In this document: positions 38,962 to 48,806 of the stretch, piece by piece
Layout: every line of letters begins with the position of its first letter
Position numbering within the stretch: the stretch's first letter is position 1
Assembly: GCF_018860915.1 (NCBI RefSeq)
Contig: NZ_JAHKQD010000037.1
Location: 56,294-120,293, forward strand
Reading direction: 5' to 3'
Origin: Colwellia sp. C2M11
Lineage (GTDB): Bacteria; Pseudomonadota; Gammaproteobacteria; Enterobacterales; Alteromonadaceae
Length of the DNA: 64,000 nt
Translations under genes and position numbers: made by a program
The notes under the pieces: model-generated
Told to the model about the DNA's origin: nothing
Seen by the model: the letters and a program-made list of their open reading frames with translations, nothing else
The model's database searches: none

Positions 38962-39408
38962 TTAGCCAGCCATTTGACGTTCTTTTATTTCTGCTAGAGT
39001 TTTACATTCTATGCAAAGATCAGCAGTAGGTCTTGCTTCTAAACGGCGAATACCGATATCAATACCACAAGACTTACAGAAGCCAAACTCATCTTCTTCT
39101 ATTAACTGTAACGTTTTCTCAATTTTCTTAATGAGTTTACGTTCACGATCTCGAGTACGTAATTCTAGACTAAACTCTTCTTCTTGTGCTGCTCTATCAA
39201 CCGGATCAGGGAAGTTTGCGGCTTCATCTTGCATGTGAGTTACGGTACGGTCTACTTCTTCACGTAATTGTACACGCCACGCATCTAAAATCTTTTTAAA
39301 ATGTACTTTTTGGGGCTCACCCATATATTCTTCATTAGCTTTTTCTTGGTATGGCTCTACGCCTGCTAATGCTAAAATACCTAATGCTTTATTTTTACCT
39401 GTTGGCAT
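38962..39408 (-). CDS. dksA: RNA polymerase-binding transcription factor DksA
   Basis: Binds the polymerase secondary channel and, with ppGpp, inhibits stable-RNA and ribosomal promoters. 148 residues with a coiled coil whose tip carries [11 protein letters not shown] (the functional Asp/Asp/Ala), and a four-Cys zinc finger (CKSCG and CIECK) ending [11 protein letters not shown]. Start at ATG 39408 with AGGAG 7 bases upstream. An in-frame GTG/ATG extension to 39459 is not needed. It is the head of the dksA-gluQ unit and faces away from the spc operon. Confidence 0.97.
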   Translation of the reverse strand: MPTGKNKALGILALAGVEPYQEKANEEYMGEPQKVHFKKILDAWRVQLREEVDRTVTHMQDEAANFPDPVDRAAQEEEFSLELRTRDRERKLIKKIEKTLQLIEEDEFGFCKSCGIDIGIRRLEARPTADLCIECKTLAEIKERQMAG

Positions 39409-39837
39409 GCTGAATCTCCTAATACTACAAAGACCAAGGTTGTTTGGCTGTAACACCATTTAACATTTATTCTTGGTTGTAATTGCCAATATCAATGATG
39501 TAACTTATTTAATATAGACTTAAAATATCAGGTCTATATTGTATCACACATGATGAAAATCAATGTTTTCGATTAATAAAAGCAAAAATAAAATTATTAA
39601 CCTTATTTATCAATATGTTGTTTATCAAAAAAGTTTGAATTTAACTTTATGAAAAGCGTCGAACTTAATGTGTTATATATAGTACTTCTTTTTTGCGCAA
39701 GCATTATTAGCAAGTTTTACAGGTGTTCGTCAATAACTATTACAGCTTAATAAACATAATTTTTTATTTAATAACCTATAAATTCAGGGCAAATAAATAA
39801 ACTATAATAATATTGTTCATTTTTTAGTTAATTAAAC

Positions 39838-39875
39838 TATCACTTTGTAATTAGCGGTGGTATAATCTCGCGCCC
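39838..39875 (+). promoter_or_regulatory. spc operon promoter (extended -10, GC-rich discriminator)
   Basis: Extended -10 TGGTATAAT (39858-39866) followed by CTCGCGCCC, a GC-rich discriminator typical of promoters inhibited by ppGpp/DksA. An AT-rich stretch upstream (about 39810-39840) could be an UP element. No good -35 is visible, which the extended -10 could offset. The start is predicted near 39873-39876. Confidence 0.75.
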
Positions 39876-39889
39876 ATTAACTTTGAGTG

Positions 39890-39960
39890 TTTGACTTCTG
39901 TCAGTGCTTTAATGTGTTTGGGAAGTCTTTTTAGGCAGTGACGGGTCAAATTTCTGGCCT
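39890..39960 (+). promoter_or_regulatory. Structured leader of spc mRNA, possible attenuator
   Basis: GACTTC (39893-39898) can pair with GAAGTC (39922-39927), which is followed by five T. The overlapping TTTGAC (39890-39895) can instead pair with GTCAAA (39945-39950). The two are mutually exclusive, the layout of an attenuator. Stems are short and the case is tentative. Confidence 0.4.
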
Positions 39961-40049
39961 TGAATTTTAATTTATCTTAATGATTTATATTTATTTTTCT
40001 ATATATTGGGAAGTAAGTGGGTTAAAAGATAACAGCGGAGCAAAAATCA

Positions 40050-40418
40050 ATGATCCAAATGCAATCACAGCTTAATGTTGCTGATAACAGTGGCGCTAAG
40101 CGTGTTCAATGTATAAAGGTTCTTGGTGGCTCGCACCGTCGCTATGCACGCATTGGTGATATCATCAAAGTTGCCGTAAAGGAAGCAAGTCCTCGCGGTA
40201 AAGTAAAAAAAGGTGATGTTCACACTGCGGTAGTGGTGCGCACTAAGAAAGGTGTTCGTCGTACAGATGGTTCTGCTATCCGTTTCGATGAAAACGCGGC
40301 TGTAATGCTTAATGCAAGCTTACAACCAATTGGTACTCGTATTTTTGGGCCAGTGACACGTGAACTTCGTAATGAAAAATTTATGAAGATCGTATCATTA
40401 GCACCAGAAGTACTATAA
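40050..40418 (+). CDS. rplN: 50S ribosomal protein L14
   Basis: 122 residues. [20 protein letters not shown] is the canonical N-terminus, and the [17 protein letters not shown] segment is conserved. It forms part of the intersubunit bridge near L19. First gene of the spc operon, with GGAG about 9 bases upstream. In most gammaproteobacteria rpsQ would precede it; here it does not. Confidence 0.99.
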   Translation: MIQMQSQLNVADNSGAKRVQCIKVLGGSHRRYARIGDIIKVAVKEASPRGKVKKGDVHTAVVVRTKKGVRRTDGSAIRFDENAAVMLNASLQPIGTRIFGPVTRELRNEKFMKIVSLAPEVL

Positions 40419-40430
40419 GGAGTCACGATA

Positions 40431-40745
40431 ATGGCATCTAAGATTCGTCGTGATGATGAAGTAGTTATACTTGCAGGTAAAGACAAGGGCAAAACTGGTA
40501 AAGTTACTAAAGTTCTTGTTGAAAGCGGCAAAGTATTCGTAGAAGGCGTAAACTTAATCAAAAAACACACTAAGCCTGTACCTCAGTTACAGCAGCCTGG
40601 TGGGATTATTGAAAAAGAAGCACCTTTACAAGTATCTAACGTAGCTATCCTTAACCCTAAATCGGGCAAGGCTGACCGCGTTGGTTTTAGATTTGAAGAC
40701 GGCAAAAAAGTACGTTTCTTTAAATCTGATAACGAATTAATTTAA
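40431..40745 (+). CDS. rplX: 50S ribosomal protein L24
   Basis: 104 residues with a KOW motif at the N-terminus ([18 protein letters not shown]). It binds 23S rRNA early and starts large-subunit assembly. It follows rplN by 12 bases. Confidence 0.98.
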   Translation: MASKIRRDDEVVILAGKDKGKTGKVTKVLVESGKVFVEGVNLIKKHTKPVPQLQQPGGIIEKEAPLQVSNVAILNPKSGKADRVGFRFEDGKKVRFFKSDNELI

Positions 40746-40757
40746 TTGGAGTAAACG

Positions 40758-41303
40758 ATGGCGAAACTGCATGATTTTTATAAAGATACAGTTGTAGCTG
40801 ACCTTCAAGCGAAGTTCGGTTATAAAAGTGTCATGCAAGTCCCTCGGATTGAAAAGATCACCCTTAACATGGGTGTTGGTGAGGCAATTTCTGATAAGAA
40901 AGTGCTAGAACACGCCACGAATGATCTTACTGCAATCTCAGGTCAAAAGCCGGTCACGACAGTAGCACGCAAATCAGTTGCGGGCTTCAAAATTCGTGAA
41001 GGCTATCCTATAGGCACAAAAGTAACTCTACGCGGCGAGCGTATGTGGGAATTTTTAGAGCGTTTAATCTCTATTTCTATTCCTCGTATCCGTGACTTCC
41101 GTGGCTTAAACCCTAAGTCATTTGATGGTCGTGGTAATTACAGCATGGGCGTTCGTGAGCAAATCATCTTCCCTGAAATCAATTATGATAAAATTGATAA
41201 AATTCGCGGATTAGATATCACTATTACTACTAGCGCGAAAGATAACGAAGAAGGACATGCATTATTGTCTGCCTTCAACTTCCCGTTCAAGAAGAAGGTG
41301 TAG
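40758..41303 (+). CDS. rplE: 50S ribosomal protein L5
   Basis: 181 residues ([12 protein letters not shown], then [13 protein letters not shown] and [17 protein letters not shown]). Binds 5S rRNA in the central protuberance. In E. coli the start region of this gene is the target of S8 feedback on the spc operon. Here the rplX-rplE junction is short and similar, but I did not fold it. Confidence 0.99.
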   Translation: MAKLHDFYKDTVVADLQAKFGYKSVMQVPRIEKITLNMGVGEAISDKKVLEHATNDLTAISGQKPVTTVARKSVAGFKIREGYPIGTKVTLRGERMWEFLERLISISIPRIRDFRGLNPKSFDGRGNYSMGVREQIIFPEINYDKIDKIRGLDITITTSAKDNEEGHALLSAFNFPFKKKV

Positions 41304-41307
41304 AGTT

Positions 41308-41613
41308 ATGGCTAAATCGTCAATGAAAGCTCGTGAAGATAAAAGAACTAAGTTAGTAGCACAATACGCTGAAAAGCGTGCTGCGTTAAAAGCAATCATC
41401 TCTGGTGTTAATTCTTCTGAAGAAGAACGCTGGGATGCTGTATTGAAACTTCAAAGTTTACCTCGTGATTCATCAAGTAGCCGTCAACGTAATCGTTGTA
41501 ATGTTACTGGACGTCCACATGGTTACTTACGCAAATTTGGTTTAAGCCGTATTAAATTACGCGAAACTATGATGCGTGGTGAAGTTCCAGGTCTTAAGAA
41601 AGCTAGTTGGTAA
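41308..41613 (+). CDS. rpsN: 30S ribosomal protein S14
   Basis: 101 residues from ATG 41308 ([16 protein letters not shown]), just after the rplE stop. It is the long form without the zinc-binding Cys pairs, as usual in gammaproteobacteria. It ends [10 protein letters not shown]. An upstream in-frame ATG lies within rplE and is not used. Confidence 0.98.
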   Translation: MAKSSMKAREDKRTKLVAQYAEKRAALKAIISGVNSSEEERWDAVLKLQSLPRDSSSSRQRNRCNVTGRPHGYLRKFGLSRIKLRETMMRGEVPGLKKASW

Positions 41614-41632
41614 TTCACGGGAGTAAATGGTT

Positions 41633-42022
41633 ATGATGACTGATCCTATCGCGGACATGTTTACACGCATCCGCAACGGTCAATCTGCAGCAAAAGTTGC
41701 AGTAAAAATGCCATCTTCAAAAGTTAAAGTTGCAATTGCTAACTTACTTAAAGAAGAAGGCTATATTTCAGATTATTCAGTTACTGGTGATGTTAAACCA
41801 GAATTAGCTGTAACGTTGAAGTATTTTGAAGGTAAAGAAGTAATTGAAGTGATCAAACGTGTTTCACGTCCTGGTCTTCGTGTATACAAAAACTGTAATG
41901 AACTTCCTAAAGTTCTTGCAGGAATGGGTATTGCGATAATTTCGACTTCTAAAGGTTTGATGACGGATCGTGCTGCTCGCTCTGCGGGTATTGGCGGTGA
42001 AGTTCTTGGTTTCGTAGAGTAA
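41633..42022 (+). CDS. rpsH: 30S ribosomal protein S8
   Basis: 129 residues from ATG 41633 ([17 protein letters not shown]), with GGAG 9 bases upstream. ATGs at 41627 and 41636 are alternatives. It binds the central domain of 16S rRNA and, in E. coli, represses the spc operon. The C-terminus ([19 protein letters not shown]) is canonical. Confidence 0.98.
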   Translation: MMTDPIADMFTRIRNGQSAAKVAVKMPSSKVKVAIANLLKEEGYISDYSVTGDVKPELAVTLKYFEGKEVIEVIKRVSRPGLRVYKNCNELPKVLAGMGIAIISTSKGLMTDRAARSAGIGGEVLGFVE

Positions 42023-42032
42023 GGAGAATAAT

Positions 42033-42566
42033 ATGTCTCGTGTTGCAAAAGCACCTGTCGATGTTCCTGCTGGCGTTACCGTTACGTTATCAGGTCAAAA
42101 TATCACAGTTAAAGGTCCAGTAGGTGAATTATCACGTACGATTCATAGTTTTGTTGCGGTTTCTCAAGAAGAGAACCAAATCATTACTAACATCGCATGT
42201 GATGAAAGAAATGCATGGGCACAAGCCGGTACTGCTCGCGCTTTAATCAATAATATGGTTGAAGGTGTTAGTAAAGGTTTTGAAAAGAAATTGGTTTTAC
42301 AGGGTGTTGGTTACCGTGCAAAAGCCGCTGGTAAATCTGTAGATTTATCATTAGGTTTTTCACACCCAATCAATCACGCAATTCCTGATGGAATTACTGT
42401 TGAAACTCCTAGCCAAACTGAAATCATACTGAAAGGTTGTGATAAGCATTTAGTTGGTCAAACCGCAGCGAACATTCGTGCATACCGTAAGCCAGAGCCT
42501 TATAAAGGTAAAGGTGTACGTTATTCTGATGAACACGTTCGTCGTAAAGAAGCTAAGAAGAAGTAG
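42033..42566 (+). CDS. rplF: 50S ribosomal protein L6
   Basis: 177 residues with the duplicated L6 fold. The C-terminal signature is [16 protein letters not shown]. It sits near the factor-binding site by the sarcin-ricin loop. Confidence 0.99.
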   Translation: MSRVAKAPVDVPAGVTVTLSGQNITVKGPVGELSRTIHSFVAVSQEENQIITNIACDERNAWAQAGTARALINNMVEGVSKGFEKKLVLQGVGYRAKAAGKSVDLSLGFSHPINHAIPDGITVETPSQTEIILKGCDKHLVGQTAANIRAYRKPEPYKGKGVRYSDEHVRRKEAKKK

Positions 42567-42575
42567 GGTAATACT

Positions 42576-42929
42576 ATGGATAAGAAAACATCTCGTTTGC
42601 GCCGCGCTAAACGCGCACGCGCAAAAATTAGCGAGTTGGGTGCGAATCGTTTAGTTATATTCCGTACTCCTCGTCACATTTACGCTCAATTGATCGCGCC
42701 AACTGGCTCTGAGGTTATCGCATCTGCGTCAACTTTAGACAAAGAAGTTAGTGCACAAGTTGAAAACACAGGTAATGTTGCAGCAGCAACTGCAGTAGGT
42801 AAAGCAATCGCTGAACGTGCTGTAGCAAAAGGTATCTCTAAGATAGCTTTTGATCGCTCTGGTTTCCTTTATCATGGTCGCGTTAAAGCATTAGCAGAAG
42901 CAGCTCGCGAAGCTGGTCTTCAGTTCTAG
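42576..42929 (+). CDS. rplR: 50S ribosomal protein L18
   Basis: 117 residues. Basic N-terminus ([17 protein letters not shown]), then [16 protein letters not shown] and [20 protein letters not shown]. Binds 5S rRNA with L5. Confidence 0.99.
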   Translation: MDKKTSRLRRAKRARAKISELGANRLVIFRTPRHIYAQLIAPTGSEVIASASTLDKEVSAQVENTGNVAAATAVGKAIAERAVAKGISKIAFDRSGFLYHGRVKALAEAAREAGLQF

Positions 42930-42938
42930 GGGTTGATA

Positions 42939-43448
42939 ATGGCTAATCATAATCAAGAAAACTCACAACAAAGTGATATGGCTGAAAAGCTAATCGCAGT
43001 TAACCGCGTATCTAAAGTGGTTAAAGGTGGTCGTATTTTCAGTTTCACTGCACTAACAGTAGTTGGTGACGGTAATGGTCGTGTTGGTTTTGGCTACGGT
43101 AAAGCACGTGAAGTGCCTGCTGCAATCCAAAAAGCAATGGAAAAAGCACACCGTAACATAGTAAACGTTGACCTGAAGGGTACTACTCTTCAGCATGTCA
43201 TTATTGGCAAGCACTCTGGCTCTAAAGTTTACATGCAACCAGCTTCTGAAGGTACAGGTATCATCGCCGGTGGCGCGATGCGTGCAGTACTTGAAGTTGC
43301 AGGCGTTCAGAACGTATTGTCAAAAGCATACGGCTCTACTAACCCAATCAACGTAGTTCGTGCTACTGTTTCTGCTTTGACGAATATGCATTCGCCAGAA
43401 AGCATGGCAGCTAAACGCGGCAAAAGCGTTGCAGACATTTTGGGGTAA
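42939..43448 (+). CDS. rpsE: 30S ribosomal protein S5
   Basis: 169 residues from ATG 42939, with AGGGG 7 bases upstream; a TTG two codons earlier is in frame but would lie too close to that site. Double-stranded RNA-binding and S5 C-terminal domains ([19 protein letters not shown], then [19 protein letters not shown]). The N-terminus ([18 protein letters not shown]) has a slightly long Gln/Asn-rich extension. Important for decoding accuracy. Confidence 0.98.
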   Translation: MANHNQENSQQSDMAEKLIAVNRVSKVVKGGRIFSFTALTVVGDGNGRVGFGYGKAREVPAAIQKAMEKAHRNIVNVDLKGTTLQHVIIGKHSGSKVYMQPASEGTGIIAGGAMRAVLEVAGVQNVLSKAYGSTNPINVVRATVSALTNMHSPESMAAKRGKSVADILG

Positions 43449-43454
43449 TTGAAC

Positions 43455-43634
43455 ATGGCTAAAACAGTTAAAGTAACTCAAATAAAAAGTTCTATCGGTC
43501 GTTTACCGAAGCATAGAGCTACATTAAAAGGCCTTGGTCTACGTCGTATCAATCATACAGTTGAGTTAGAAGATACTCCATCTGTACGTGGTATGATTAA
43601 CAAGGTTATTTACATGATTAAGGTGGAGGATTAA
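43455..43634 (+). CDS. rpmD: 50S ribosomal protein L30
   Basis: 59 residues ([20 protein letters not shown], then [20 protein letters not shown]). Start at ATG 43455; a TTG 6 bases earlier is in frame but the family begins here. Confidence 0.98.
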   Translation: MAKTVKVTQIKSSIGRLPKHRATLKGLGLRRINHTVELEDTPSVRGMINKVIYMIKVED

Positions 43635-43636
43635 TA

Positions 43637-44071
43637 ATGCATTTAAATACTTTATCCCCTGCACCGGGATCTAATAAAACTAAAAAGCGCTGTGGTCGTG
43701 GTATTGGTTCAGGTATCGGAAAAACTGGTGGTCGTGGTCACAAAGGTCAGAAGTCACGTTCTGGCGGTAGTGTACGTCCTGGTTTCGAAGGTGGACAAAT
43801 GCCATTGAAACAACGTTTACCTAAATTTGGTTTTACTTCACGTAAATCTTTAGTTCGCGCTGAAGTTCGTTTACATGAATTAAACCTTATCAAAGGTGAT
43901 GTTGTTGATATTCACGCGTTAAAAGATGCTGGTCTAATCAACCGTAACATTGAAACAGCAAAAATTATGCTGTCTGGCGAGATTACTCGTAAGATCACTG
44001 TTCGCGGTTTAGGCGTAACTAAAGGTGCTCGTGTAGCTATTGAAGCTGCCGGTGGTAACATCGAGGAATAA
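43637..44071 (+). CDS. rplO: 50S ribosomal protein L15
   Basis: 144 residues. The Gly/Arg/Lys-rich N-terminal tail ([20 protein letters not shown]) penetrates the 23S rRNA core, and [19 protein letters not shown] is the family signature. Its ATG lies two bases after the rpmD stop. Confidence 0.99.
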   Translation: MHLNTLSPAPGSNKTKKRCGRGIGSGIGKTGGRGHKGQKSRSGGSVRPGFEGGQMPLKQRLPKFGFTSRKSLVRAEVRLHELNLIKGDVVDIHALKDAGLINRNIETAKIMLSGEITRKITVRGLGVTKGARVAIEAAGGNIEE

Positions 44072-44079
44072 TACAGATT

Positions 44080-45420
44080 ATGGCTACACCAGGAATGGAC
44101 GCTTCTCAAAAGGGAAGCAAAGGCGCAGGCGGTTTGTCTGAGCTTAAACAAAGATTATGGTTCGTATTCATTGCATTAGTAGTGCTACGCTTAGGATCAT
44201 TTGTACCAATCCCTGGTATTGACGCCGCTGTATTAGCTCAGTTCTTTGAACAACAAAAGGGCACCATTGTAGAAATGTTTAACATGTTCTCTGGTGGTGC
44301 ACTTGAGCGAGCCTCGGTATTGGCATTAGGTATTATGCCGTACATCTCGGCTTCAATTATTATGCAACTGTTAACTGTGGTTAGTCCAAAGTTTGCAGAG
44401 CTTAAGAAAGAAGGTGAAGCTGGACGTCGTAAAATCAGCCAATACACACGCTACGGCACATTAGTTCTAGCAACAGTACAGTCGATAGCGATTGCAAGAA
44501 GTTTACCGGATATGATGCAAGGACTAGTAATTAATGCTGGTTTTAGTTTCTATTTTACTGCAGTAGTTAGTTTGGTTACTGGTACCATGTTTTTAATGTG
44601 GTTAGGTGAGCAAATTACTGAACGTGGTATTGGTAATGGTATTTCAATCATTATATTTGCAGGTATTGTTGCTGGCATGCCATCGGCTGTTGGTCAAACA
44701 GCTGAGATGGCGCGTCAAGGTGAATTGCACTTATTAGTATTATTGCTTATTGGCGCTGTGGTATTTGCAGTGACTTTCTTAGTAGTGTTTGTAGAGCGTG
44801 GTCAACGACGTATTGTTGTTAACTATGCTAAACGTCAGCAGGGCCGTAAGGTTTTTGCGGCGCAAAGCACGCATTTACCATTGAAAGTGAATATGGCGGG
44901 TGTAATCCCACCAATTTTCGCCTCTAGCCTTATTTTGTTCCCTGGCACGCTTGCGAGCTGGTTTGGACAAGGTGAAGGCCCTGTAGCTGATTTCTTACAA
45001 GGTGTATCTCAGGCGATGTCGCCAGGGCAACCTTTGTATGTATTAATGTTAGCAGCAGCAATTATATTTTTCTGTTTCTTTTACACGGCATTGGTTTTCA
45101 ATCCGCGTGAAACAGCAGATAACTTGAAAAAGTCAGGTGCGTTCATACCAGGGATTCGTCCGGGTGAACAAACGTCCAAATATATAGATAAAGTAATGAC
45201 TCGTTTAACCCTAGCGGGCGCGTTGTATATTACCTTTGTCTGTTTGGTTCCACAGTTTATGATCATAGCATGGGACGTTCAGTTCTATTTTGGCGGTACA
45301 TCATTATTGATTATCGTGGTTGTGATTATGGACTTTATGGCACAAGTACAAACACATATGATGTCTCATCAATATGACAATGTACTTAAAAAAGCAAACT
45401 TGAAAGGTCACGGTCGTTAG
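44080..45420 (+). CDS. secY: Protein translocase subunit SecY
   Basis: Central pore of the SecYEG channel, 446 residues and ten membrane helices. Recognisable parts are [12 protein letters not shown] (helix 1 region), [18 protein letters not shown], the cytosolic loop [18 protein letters not shown], and [20 protein letters not shown] before the last helices. In E. coli the same gene sits between rplO and rpmJ. Confidence 0.99.
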   Translation: MATPGMDASQKGSKGAGGLSELKQRLWFVFIALVVLRLGSFVPIPGIDAAVLAQFFEQQKGTIVEMFNMFSGGALERASVLALGIMPYISASIIMQLLTVVSPKFAELKKEGEAGRRKISQYTRYGTLVLATVQSIAIARSLPDMMQGLVINAGFSFYFTAVVSLVTGTMFLMWLGEQITERGIGNGISIIIFAGIVAGMPSAVGQTAEMARQGELHLLVLLLIGAVVFAVTFLVVFVERGQRRIVVNYAKRQQGRKVFAAQSTHLPLKVNMAGVIPPIFASSLILFPGTLASWFGQGEGPVADFLQGVSQAMSPGQPLYVLMLAAAIIFFCFFYTALVFNPRETADNLKKSGAFIPGIRPGEQTSKYIDKVMTRLTLAGALYITFVCLVPQFMIIAWDVQFYFGGTSLLIIVVVIMDFMAQVQTHMMSHQYDNVLKKANLKGHGR

Positions 45421-45450
45421 GCCGGGCTATTTTAGTTAACGGAGTATAAA

Positions 45451-45564
45451 ATGAAAGTACGTGCATCCGTAAAAAAGATTTGTCGTAATTGTAAAGTGGT
45501 TAAGCGTAAAGGCGTTATACGCGTTCTTTGTTCTGAACCAAAGCACAAACAAAGACAAGGTTAG
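45451..45564 (+). CDS. rpmJ: 50S ribosomal protein L36
   Basis: A 37-residue protein too short for many gene finders: [20 protein letters not shown], then [17 protein letters not shown]. The zinc-binding set is complete (Cys11, Cys14, Cys27, His32), so it is the zinc-containing C+ form. GGAG precedes the ATG, and it closes the spc operon after secY. Confidence 0.98.
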   Translation: MKVRASVKKICRNCKVVKRKGVIRVLCSEPKHKQRQG

Positions 45565-45660
45565 TCTGTTTATTGACCAGGATTCGTCAAATTTACTTTG
45601 TCTAATTCTCAATAATAACTAGTGAAATCTTTTAGCAGTGGCATTGTGCAGATAATTCTG

Positions 45661-45673
45661 TATAATGCCGCTT
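45661..45673 (+). promoter_or_regulatory. alpha operon promoter (-10)
   Basis: TATAAT at 45661-45666 in the rpmJ-rpsM gap, with the start expected near 45673. I see no convincing -35 hexamer. It matches the position of the alpha-operon promoter of E. coli. Confidence 0.55.
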
Positions 45674-45757
45674 CGATTTGCGAAAAACGAGAATGGTTGG
45701 GTATCCTAACGGGCTTTCCAACCAATGTAATTTTAATTATTTAAAGGAGATGTGTTA
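45674..45757 (+). promoter_or_regulatory. alpha operon leader, S4 autoregulation site (Alpha_RBS type)
   Basis: The leader before rpsM keeps the conserved string GTATCCT, AACGGGCTTT inside a 7-bp stem (45694-45700 with 45718-45724), an AGGAG ribosome site, and a GTG start, as in the E. coli S4-binding pseudoknot. S4 (rpsD, in this operon) is the expected repressor. Pseudoknot pairing was judged by eye only. Confidence 0.75.
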
Positions 45758-46114
45758 GTGGCCCGTATCGCTGGCATTAACATCCCTGATCGTAAGCATG
45801 CAGTAATCGCCATTACTGCGATTTACGGTATCGGCGCTACCCGTGCAAAAGCTATTTGTGCGGCAGCAGGTATCGAAGAATCAACGAAGATCAGTGAATT
45901 AGACGAAGCAAAAATTGATTTGCTACGCGCTGAAGTGGATAAATTTACCGTAGAAGGTGATTTACGCCGTGAAGTTTCAATGAACATTAAACGTCTTATG
46001 GATTTAGGTTGTTTCCGTGGCATTCGCCACCGTCGCAGTCTTCCTCTACGTGGTCAACGCACTAAAACAAATGCGCGTACCCGTAAAGGTCCTCGTAAGC
46101 CAATTAAGAAGTAA
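45758..46114 (+). CDS. rpsM: 30S ribosomal protein S13
   Basis: 118 residues starting at GTG 45758 ([18 protein letters not shown]), with AGGAG 8 bases upstream. A GTG two codons earlier is in frame but does not fit the family start. E. coli rpsM also uses GUG, part of S4 control. C-terminal [20 protein letters not shown] is invariant. Contacts P-site tRNA. Confidence 0.98.
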   Translation: MARIAGINIPDRKHAVIAITAIYGIGATRAKAICAAAGIEESTKISELDEAKIDLLRAEVDKFTVEGDLRREVSMNIKRLMDLGCFRGIRHRRSLPLRGQRTKTNARTRKGPRKPIKK

Positions 46115-46127
46115 GAGGGACTAGACA

Positions 46128-46517
46128 ATGGCTAAAACACCCGTACGTACGCGTAAACGCGTAAAAAAACAAGTTGCTGATGGCATGGCTCATATTCATG
46201 CTTCTTTCAACAACACAATCGTGACTCTTACAGATCGTCAAGGTAATGCTTTATCTTGGGCGACTGCAGGTGGTTCAGGTTTCCGTGGTTCACGTAAATC
46301 TACCCCTTTTGCTGCGCAAGTAGCTGCAGATCGCGCAGGCGCTACTGCAAAAGAGTTTGGCTTGAAGAATATTGAAGTGTTCGTTAAAGGTCCAGGTCCA
46401 GGTCGTGAATCTGCTATCCGTGCCTTAAATGCTGCTGGTTTTAAAATCACCAACATTACTGACGTTACACCTATTCCTCATAATGGTTGTCGTCCTCCTA
46501 AGAAACGTCGCGTTTAA
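46128..46517 (+). CDS. rpsK: 30S ribosomal protein S11
   Basis: 129 residues ([15 protein letters not shown], then [20 protein letters not shown]). It ends in the canonical [13 protein letters not shown]. Part of the 30S platform near the E-site mRNA. Confidence 0.99.
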   Translation: MAKTPVRTRKRVKKQVADGMAHIHASFNNTIVTLTDRQGNALSWATAGGSGFRGSRKSTPFAAQVAADRAGATAKEFGLKNIEVFVKGPGPGRESAIRALNAAGFKITNITDVTPIPHNGCRPPKKRRV

Positions 46518-46547
46518 TCGTTTTTTTAGGATAGTTGGAGAAAGAAA

Positions 46548-47168
46548 ATGGCTAGATATTTAGGTCCTAAGTTAAAACTTAGTCGCCGCGAAGGTACAGA
46601 TTTGTTCCTTAAAAGCGGTGTTAGAGCAATTGACACTAAATGTAAAATCGAAACAATACCAGGTCAACATGGCGCCCGTCGCGGTCGTTTGTCAGACTAC
46701 GGTGTTCAACTTCGTGAAAAACAAAAGGTTCGTCGTATTTTTGGCGTACTTGAAAAACAATTCAGTAATTACTACAAAGAAGCAGCACGTTTAAAAGGTA
46801 ATACAGGTGAAAACTTGTTACAACTTTTAGAAACACGCTTAGATAACGTAGTTTACCGTATGGGCTATGCAAGCACTCGTGCTGAAGCTCGTCAATTAGT
46901 TAGCCATAAGGCTATCGTGGTAAACGGCGTAGTAGTAAATATTCCATCTTTCACTGTTAAAGCTGAAGATGTGGTTTCTGTTCGTGAGAAATCTAAAACT
47001 CAAGCGCGTATTATTGCCGCTTTAGATTTAGCCGACCAACGTGAAAAACCACTTTGGGTTGAAGTTGATAACAAAAAACTTGAAGGTACGTTCAAACGTG
47101 TTCCTGATAGAGCTGACTTATCTGCTGAAATTAATGAACAGTTGATTGTTGAACTTTACTCTAAGTAG
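46548..47168 (+). CDS. rpsD: 30S ribosomal protein S4
   Basis: 206 residues with an S4 RNA-binding domain ([20 protein letters not shown]). Nucleates 30S assembly and is the expected repressor of the alpha operon through the leader upstream of rpsM. The family N-terminus [20 protein letters not shown] is intact, with no zinc-type Cys cluster. Confidence 0.99.
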   Translation: MARYLGPKLKLSRREGTDLFLKSGVRAIDTKCKIETIPGQHGARRGRLSDYGVQLREKQKVRRIFGVLEKQFSNYYKEAARLKGNTGENLLQLLETRLDNVVYRMGYASTRAEARQLVSHKAIVVNGVVVNIPSFTVKAEDVVSVREKSKTQARIIAALDLADQREKPLWVEVDNKKLEGTFKRVPDRADLSAEINEQLIVELYSK

Positions 47169-47196
47169 TAAAGTTACACTTTAAGAGAGGACATAT

Positions 47197-48186
47197 ATGC
47201 AGGGTTCTGTAACCGAATTCCTTAGACCACGCATGGTTGGTATTGAAAATATTAGCCCTCGTCGTGCTAAGGTAACTTTAGAGCCATTAGAACGTGGTTT
47301 TGGTCACACTTTAGGTAATGCGTTACGCCGCATTCTATTATCTTCAATGCCAGGTTGTGCTGTAACTGAAGTAGAAATTGATGGTGTATTACATGAGTAC
47401 AGTAGTAAAGAAGGTGTTCAAGAGGACATCATCGAAATATTGTTAAACCTTAAAGGGCTTGCTGTTTTATTAGAAGGCAAAAATGAAGCCGTTCTGACTT
47501 TAACTAAGTCTGGTGAAGGCCCTGTAACGGCAGCTGATATACAACATGATGGCGATGTTACTATTGTAAATCAAGACCATGTTATCTGTAATTTAACAGG
47601 TGAAGGTTCTATCAGCATGCGCATCAAAATTGAAATGGGTCGTGGTTACGTACCTGCTTCAGCGCGCCGTGATGCCGAGGAAGAAGATCGAGCTATTGGT
47701 CGTTTGTTGGTTGATGCCTCATTCAGTCCTGTAGTTAGAATTGCTTATGATGTTGATTCTGCACGTGTTGAACAACGTACAGATTTAGACAAATTAGTTT
47801 TAGATATGGAAACCAATGGTACATTGGATCCGGAAGAAGCTATCCGTCGTGCTTCAACTATTCTTGCTGAACAGCTTGATGCGTTTGTTGAACTTCGCGA
47901 TATTAAAGAAGTTGAACAAGTGGAAGAAAAACCATTGTTTGACCCAATTTTGCTTCGTCCTGTTGATGATTTAGAATTAACTGTTCGTTCAGCTAACTGT
48001 TTAAAAGCAGAAGCAATTCAATATATTGGTGATTTAGTACAACGTGCTGAAGTTGAGCTTCTTAAAACGCCTAATTTAGGTAAGAAGTCATTAACTGAAA
48101 TTAAAGACGTGTTAGCATCTCGTGGTTTGTCTCTAGGTATGCGCCTAGAAAACTGGCCGCCAGAAAGCATTGTTGACAACGACTAG
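47197..48186 (+). CDS. rpoA: RNA polymerase alpha subunit
   Basis: 329 residues. The N-terminal dimerisation domain has [20 protein letters not shown]. The C-terminal domain has the two DNA- and activator-binding helices ([20 protein letters not shown], then [20 protein letters not shown]). Located between rpsD and rplQ, as in E. coli. AAGAGAGG stands before the ATG. Confidence 0.99.
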   Translation: MQGSVTEFLRPRMVGIENISPRRAKVTLEPLERGFGHTLGNALRRILLSSMPGCAVTEVEIDGVLHEYSSKEGVQEDIIEILLNLKGLAVLLEGKNEAVLTLTKSGEGPVTAADIQHDGDVTIVNQDHVICNLTGEGSISMRIKIEMGRGYVPASARRDAEEEDRAIGRLLVDASFSPVVRIAYDVDSARVEQRTDLDKLVLDMETNGTLDPEEAIRRASTILAEQLDAFVELRDIKEVEQVEEKPLFDPILLRPVDDLELTVRSANCLKAEAIQYIGDLVQRAEVELLKTPNLGKKSLTEIKDVLASRGLSLGMRLENWPPESIVDND

Positions 48187-48230
48187 TTCGATCATCGTTT
48201 TTTTAATAGTTTTTTAAGAAGGATTAACAC

Positions 48231-48635
48231 ATGCGTCATCGTCAAAGTGGTCGCCAGTTAAACCGTAATAGCAGTCATCGCCAAGCGATGTTCCGCAATA
48301 TGGCAAGCTCTCTAGTTAAGCACGGCGTTATCAAAACGACTGTAGCTAAAGCTAAAGAACTACGTCGCGTTGTAGAGCCTTTGATTACATTGGCTAAAAC
48401 CGACAGTGTTGCAAATCGTCGTTTAGCATTTGCTCGTACACAAGACAAAGAAGTAGTAGGTATTTTATTTAACGAACTTGGTGCTCGTTACCAAGAACGT
48501 CCAGGTGGTTACACTCGCATTTTAAAATGTGGTTTCCGTACTGGTGATAAAGCTCCTATGGCTTATGTTGAATTAGTAGACCGCCCAGCAGTTGAAGACG
48601 CTGTTGAAGAAGTTGAAGAATCAGCAGAAGCTTAA
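48231..48635 (+). CDS. rplQ: 50S ribosomal protein L17
   Basis: 134 residues ([20 protein letters not shown]), with an acidic Glu/Val-rich tail ([15 protein letters not shown]). Last gene of the alpha operon and followed by a strong terminator. Confidence 0.98.
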   Translation: MRHRQSGRQLNRNSSHRQAMFRNMASSLVKHGVIKTTVAKAKELRRVVEPLITLAKTDSVANRRLAFARTQDKEVVGILFNELGARYQERPGGYTRILKCGFRTGDKAPMAYVELVDRPAVEDAVEEVEESAEA

Positions 48636-48669
48636 GCATTAGTTTAAGTTTCATTCTTTTATAAGAATT

Positions 48670-48697
48670 AAAAAACCGAGCCTTGGCTCGGTTTTTT
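48670..48697 (+). terminator. alpha operon terminator
   Basis: 13-base arms (AAAAAACCGAGCC and complement) around a tiny loop, followed by T. It is 34 bases after the rplQ stop. Confidence 0.9.
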
Positions 48698-48806
48698 GTT
48701 TCTTGACGTTCGCTATTTTTCCCCGTATAAAATACCCTACTTTTTAGCTTATACTAATTGAAATGATTAATAGCATCATTTAGTACTAATATGTGAGTCA
48801 GTATAA

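Larger units (their letters stand above)
39409..40049. other. Intergenic region, dksA / spc operon
   Basis: About 640 bp without a credible ORF. The left part is AT-rich and should hold the dksA promoter. The right part holds the spc promoter (TATAAT at 39861) and a leader of about 175 bases with alternative hairpins. The S10 operon, expected upstream of rplN, is absent. Confidence 0.8.
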
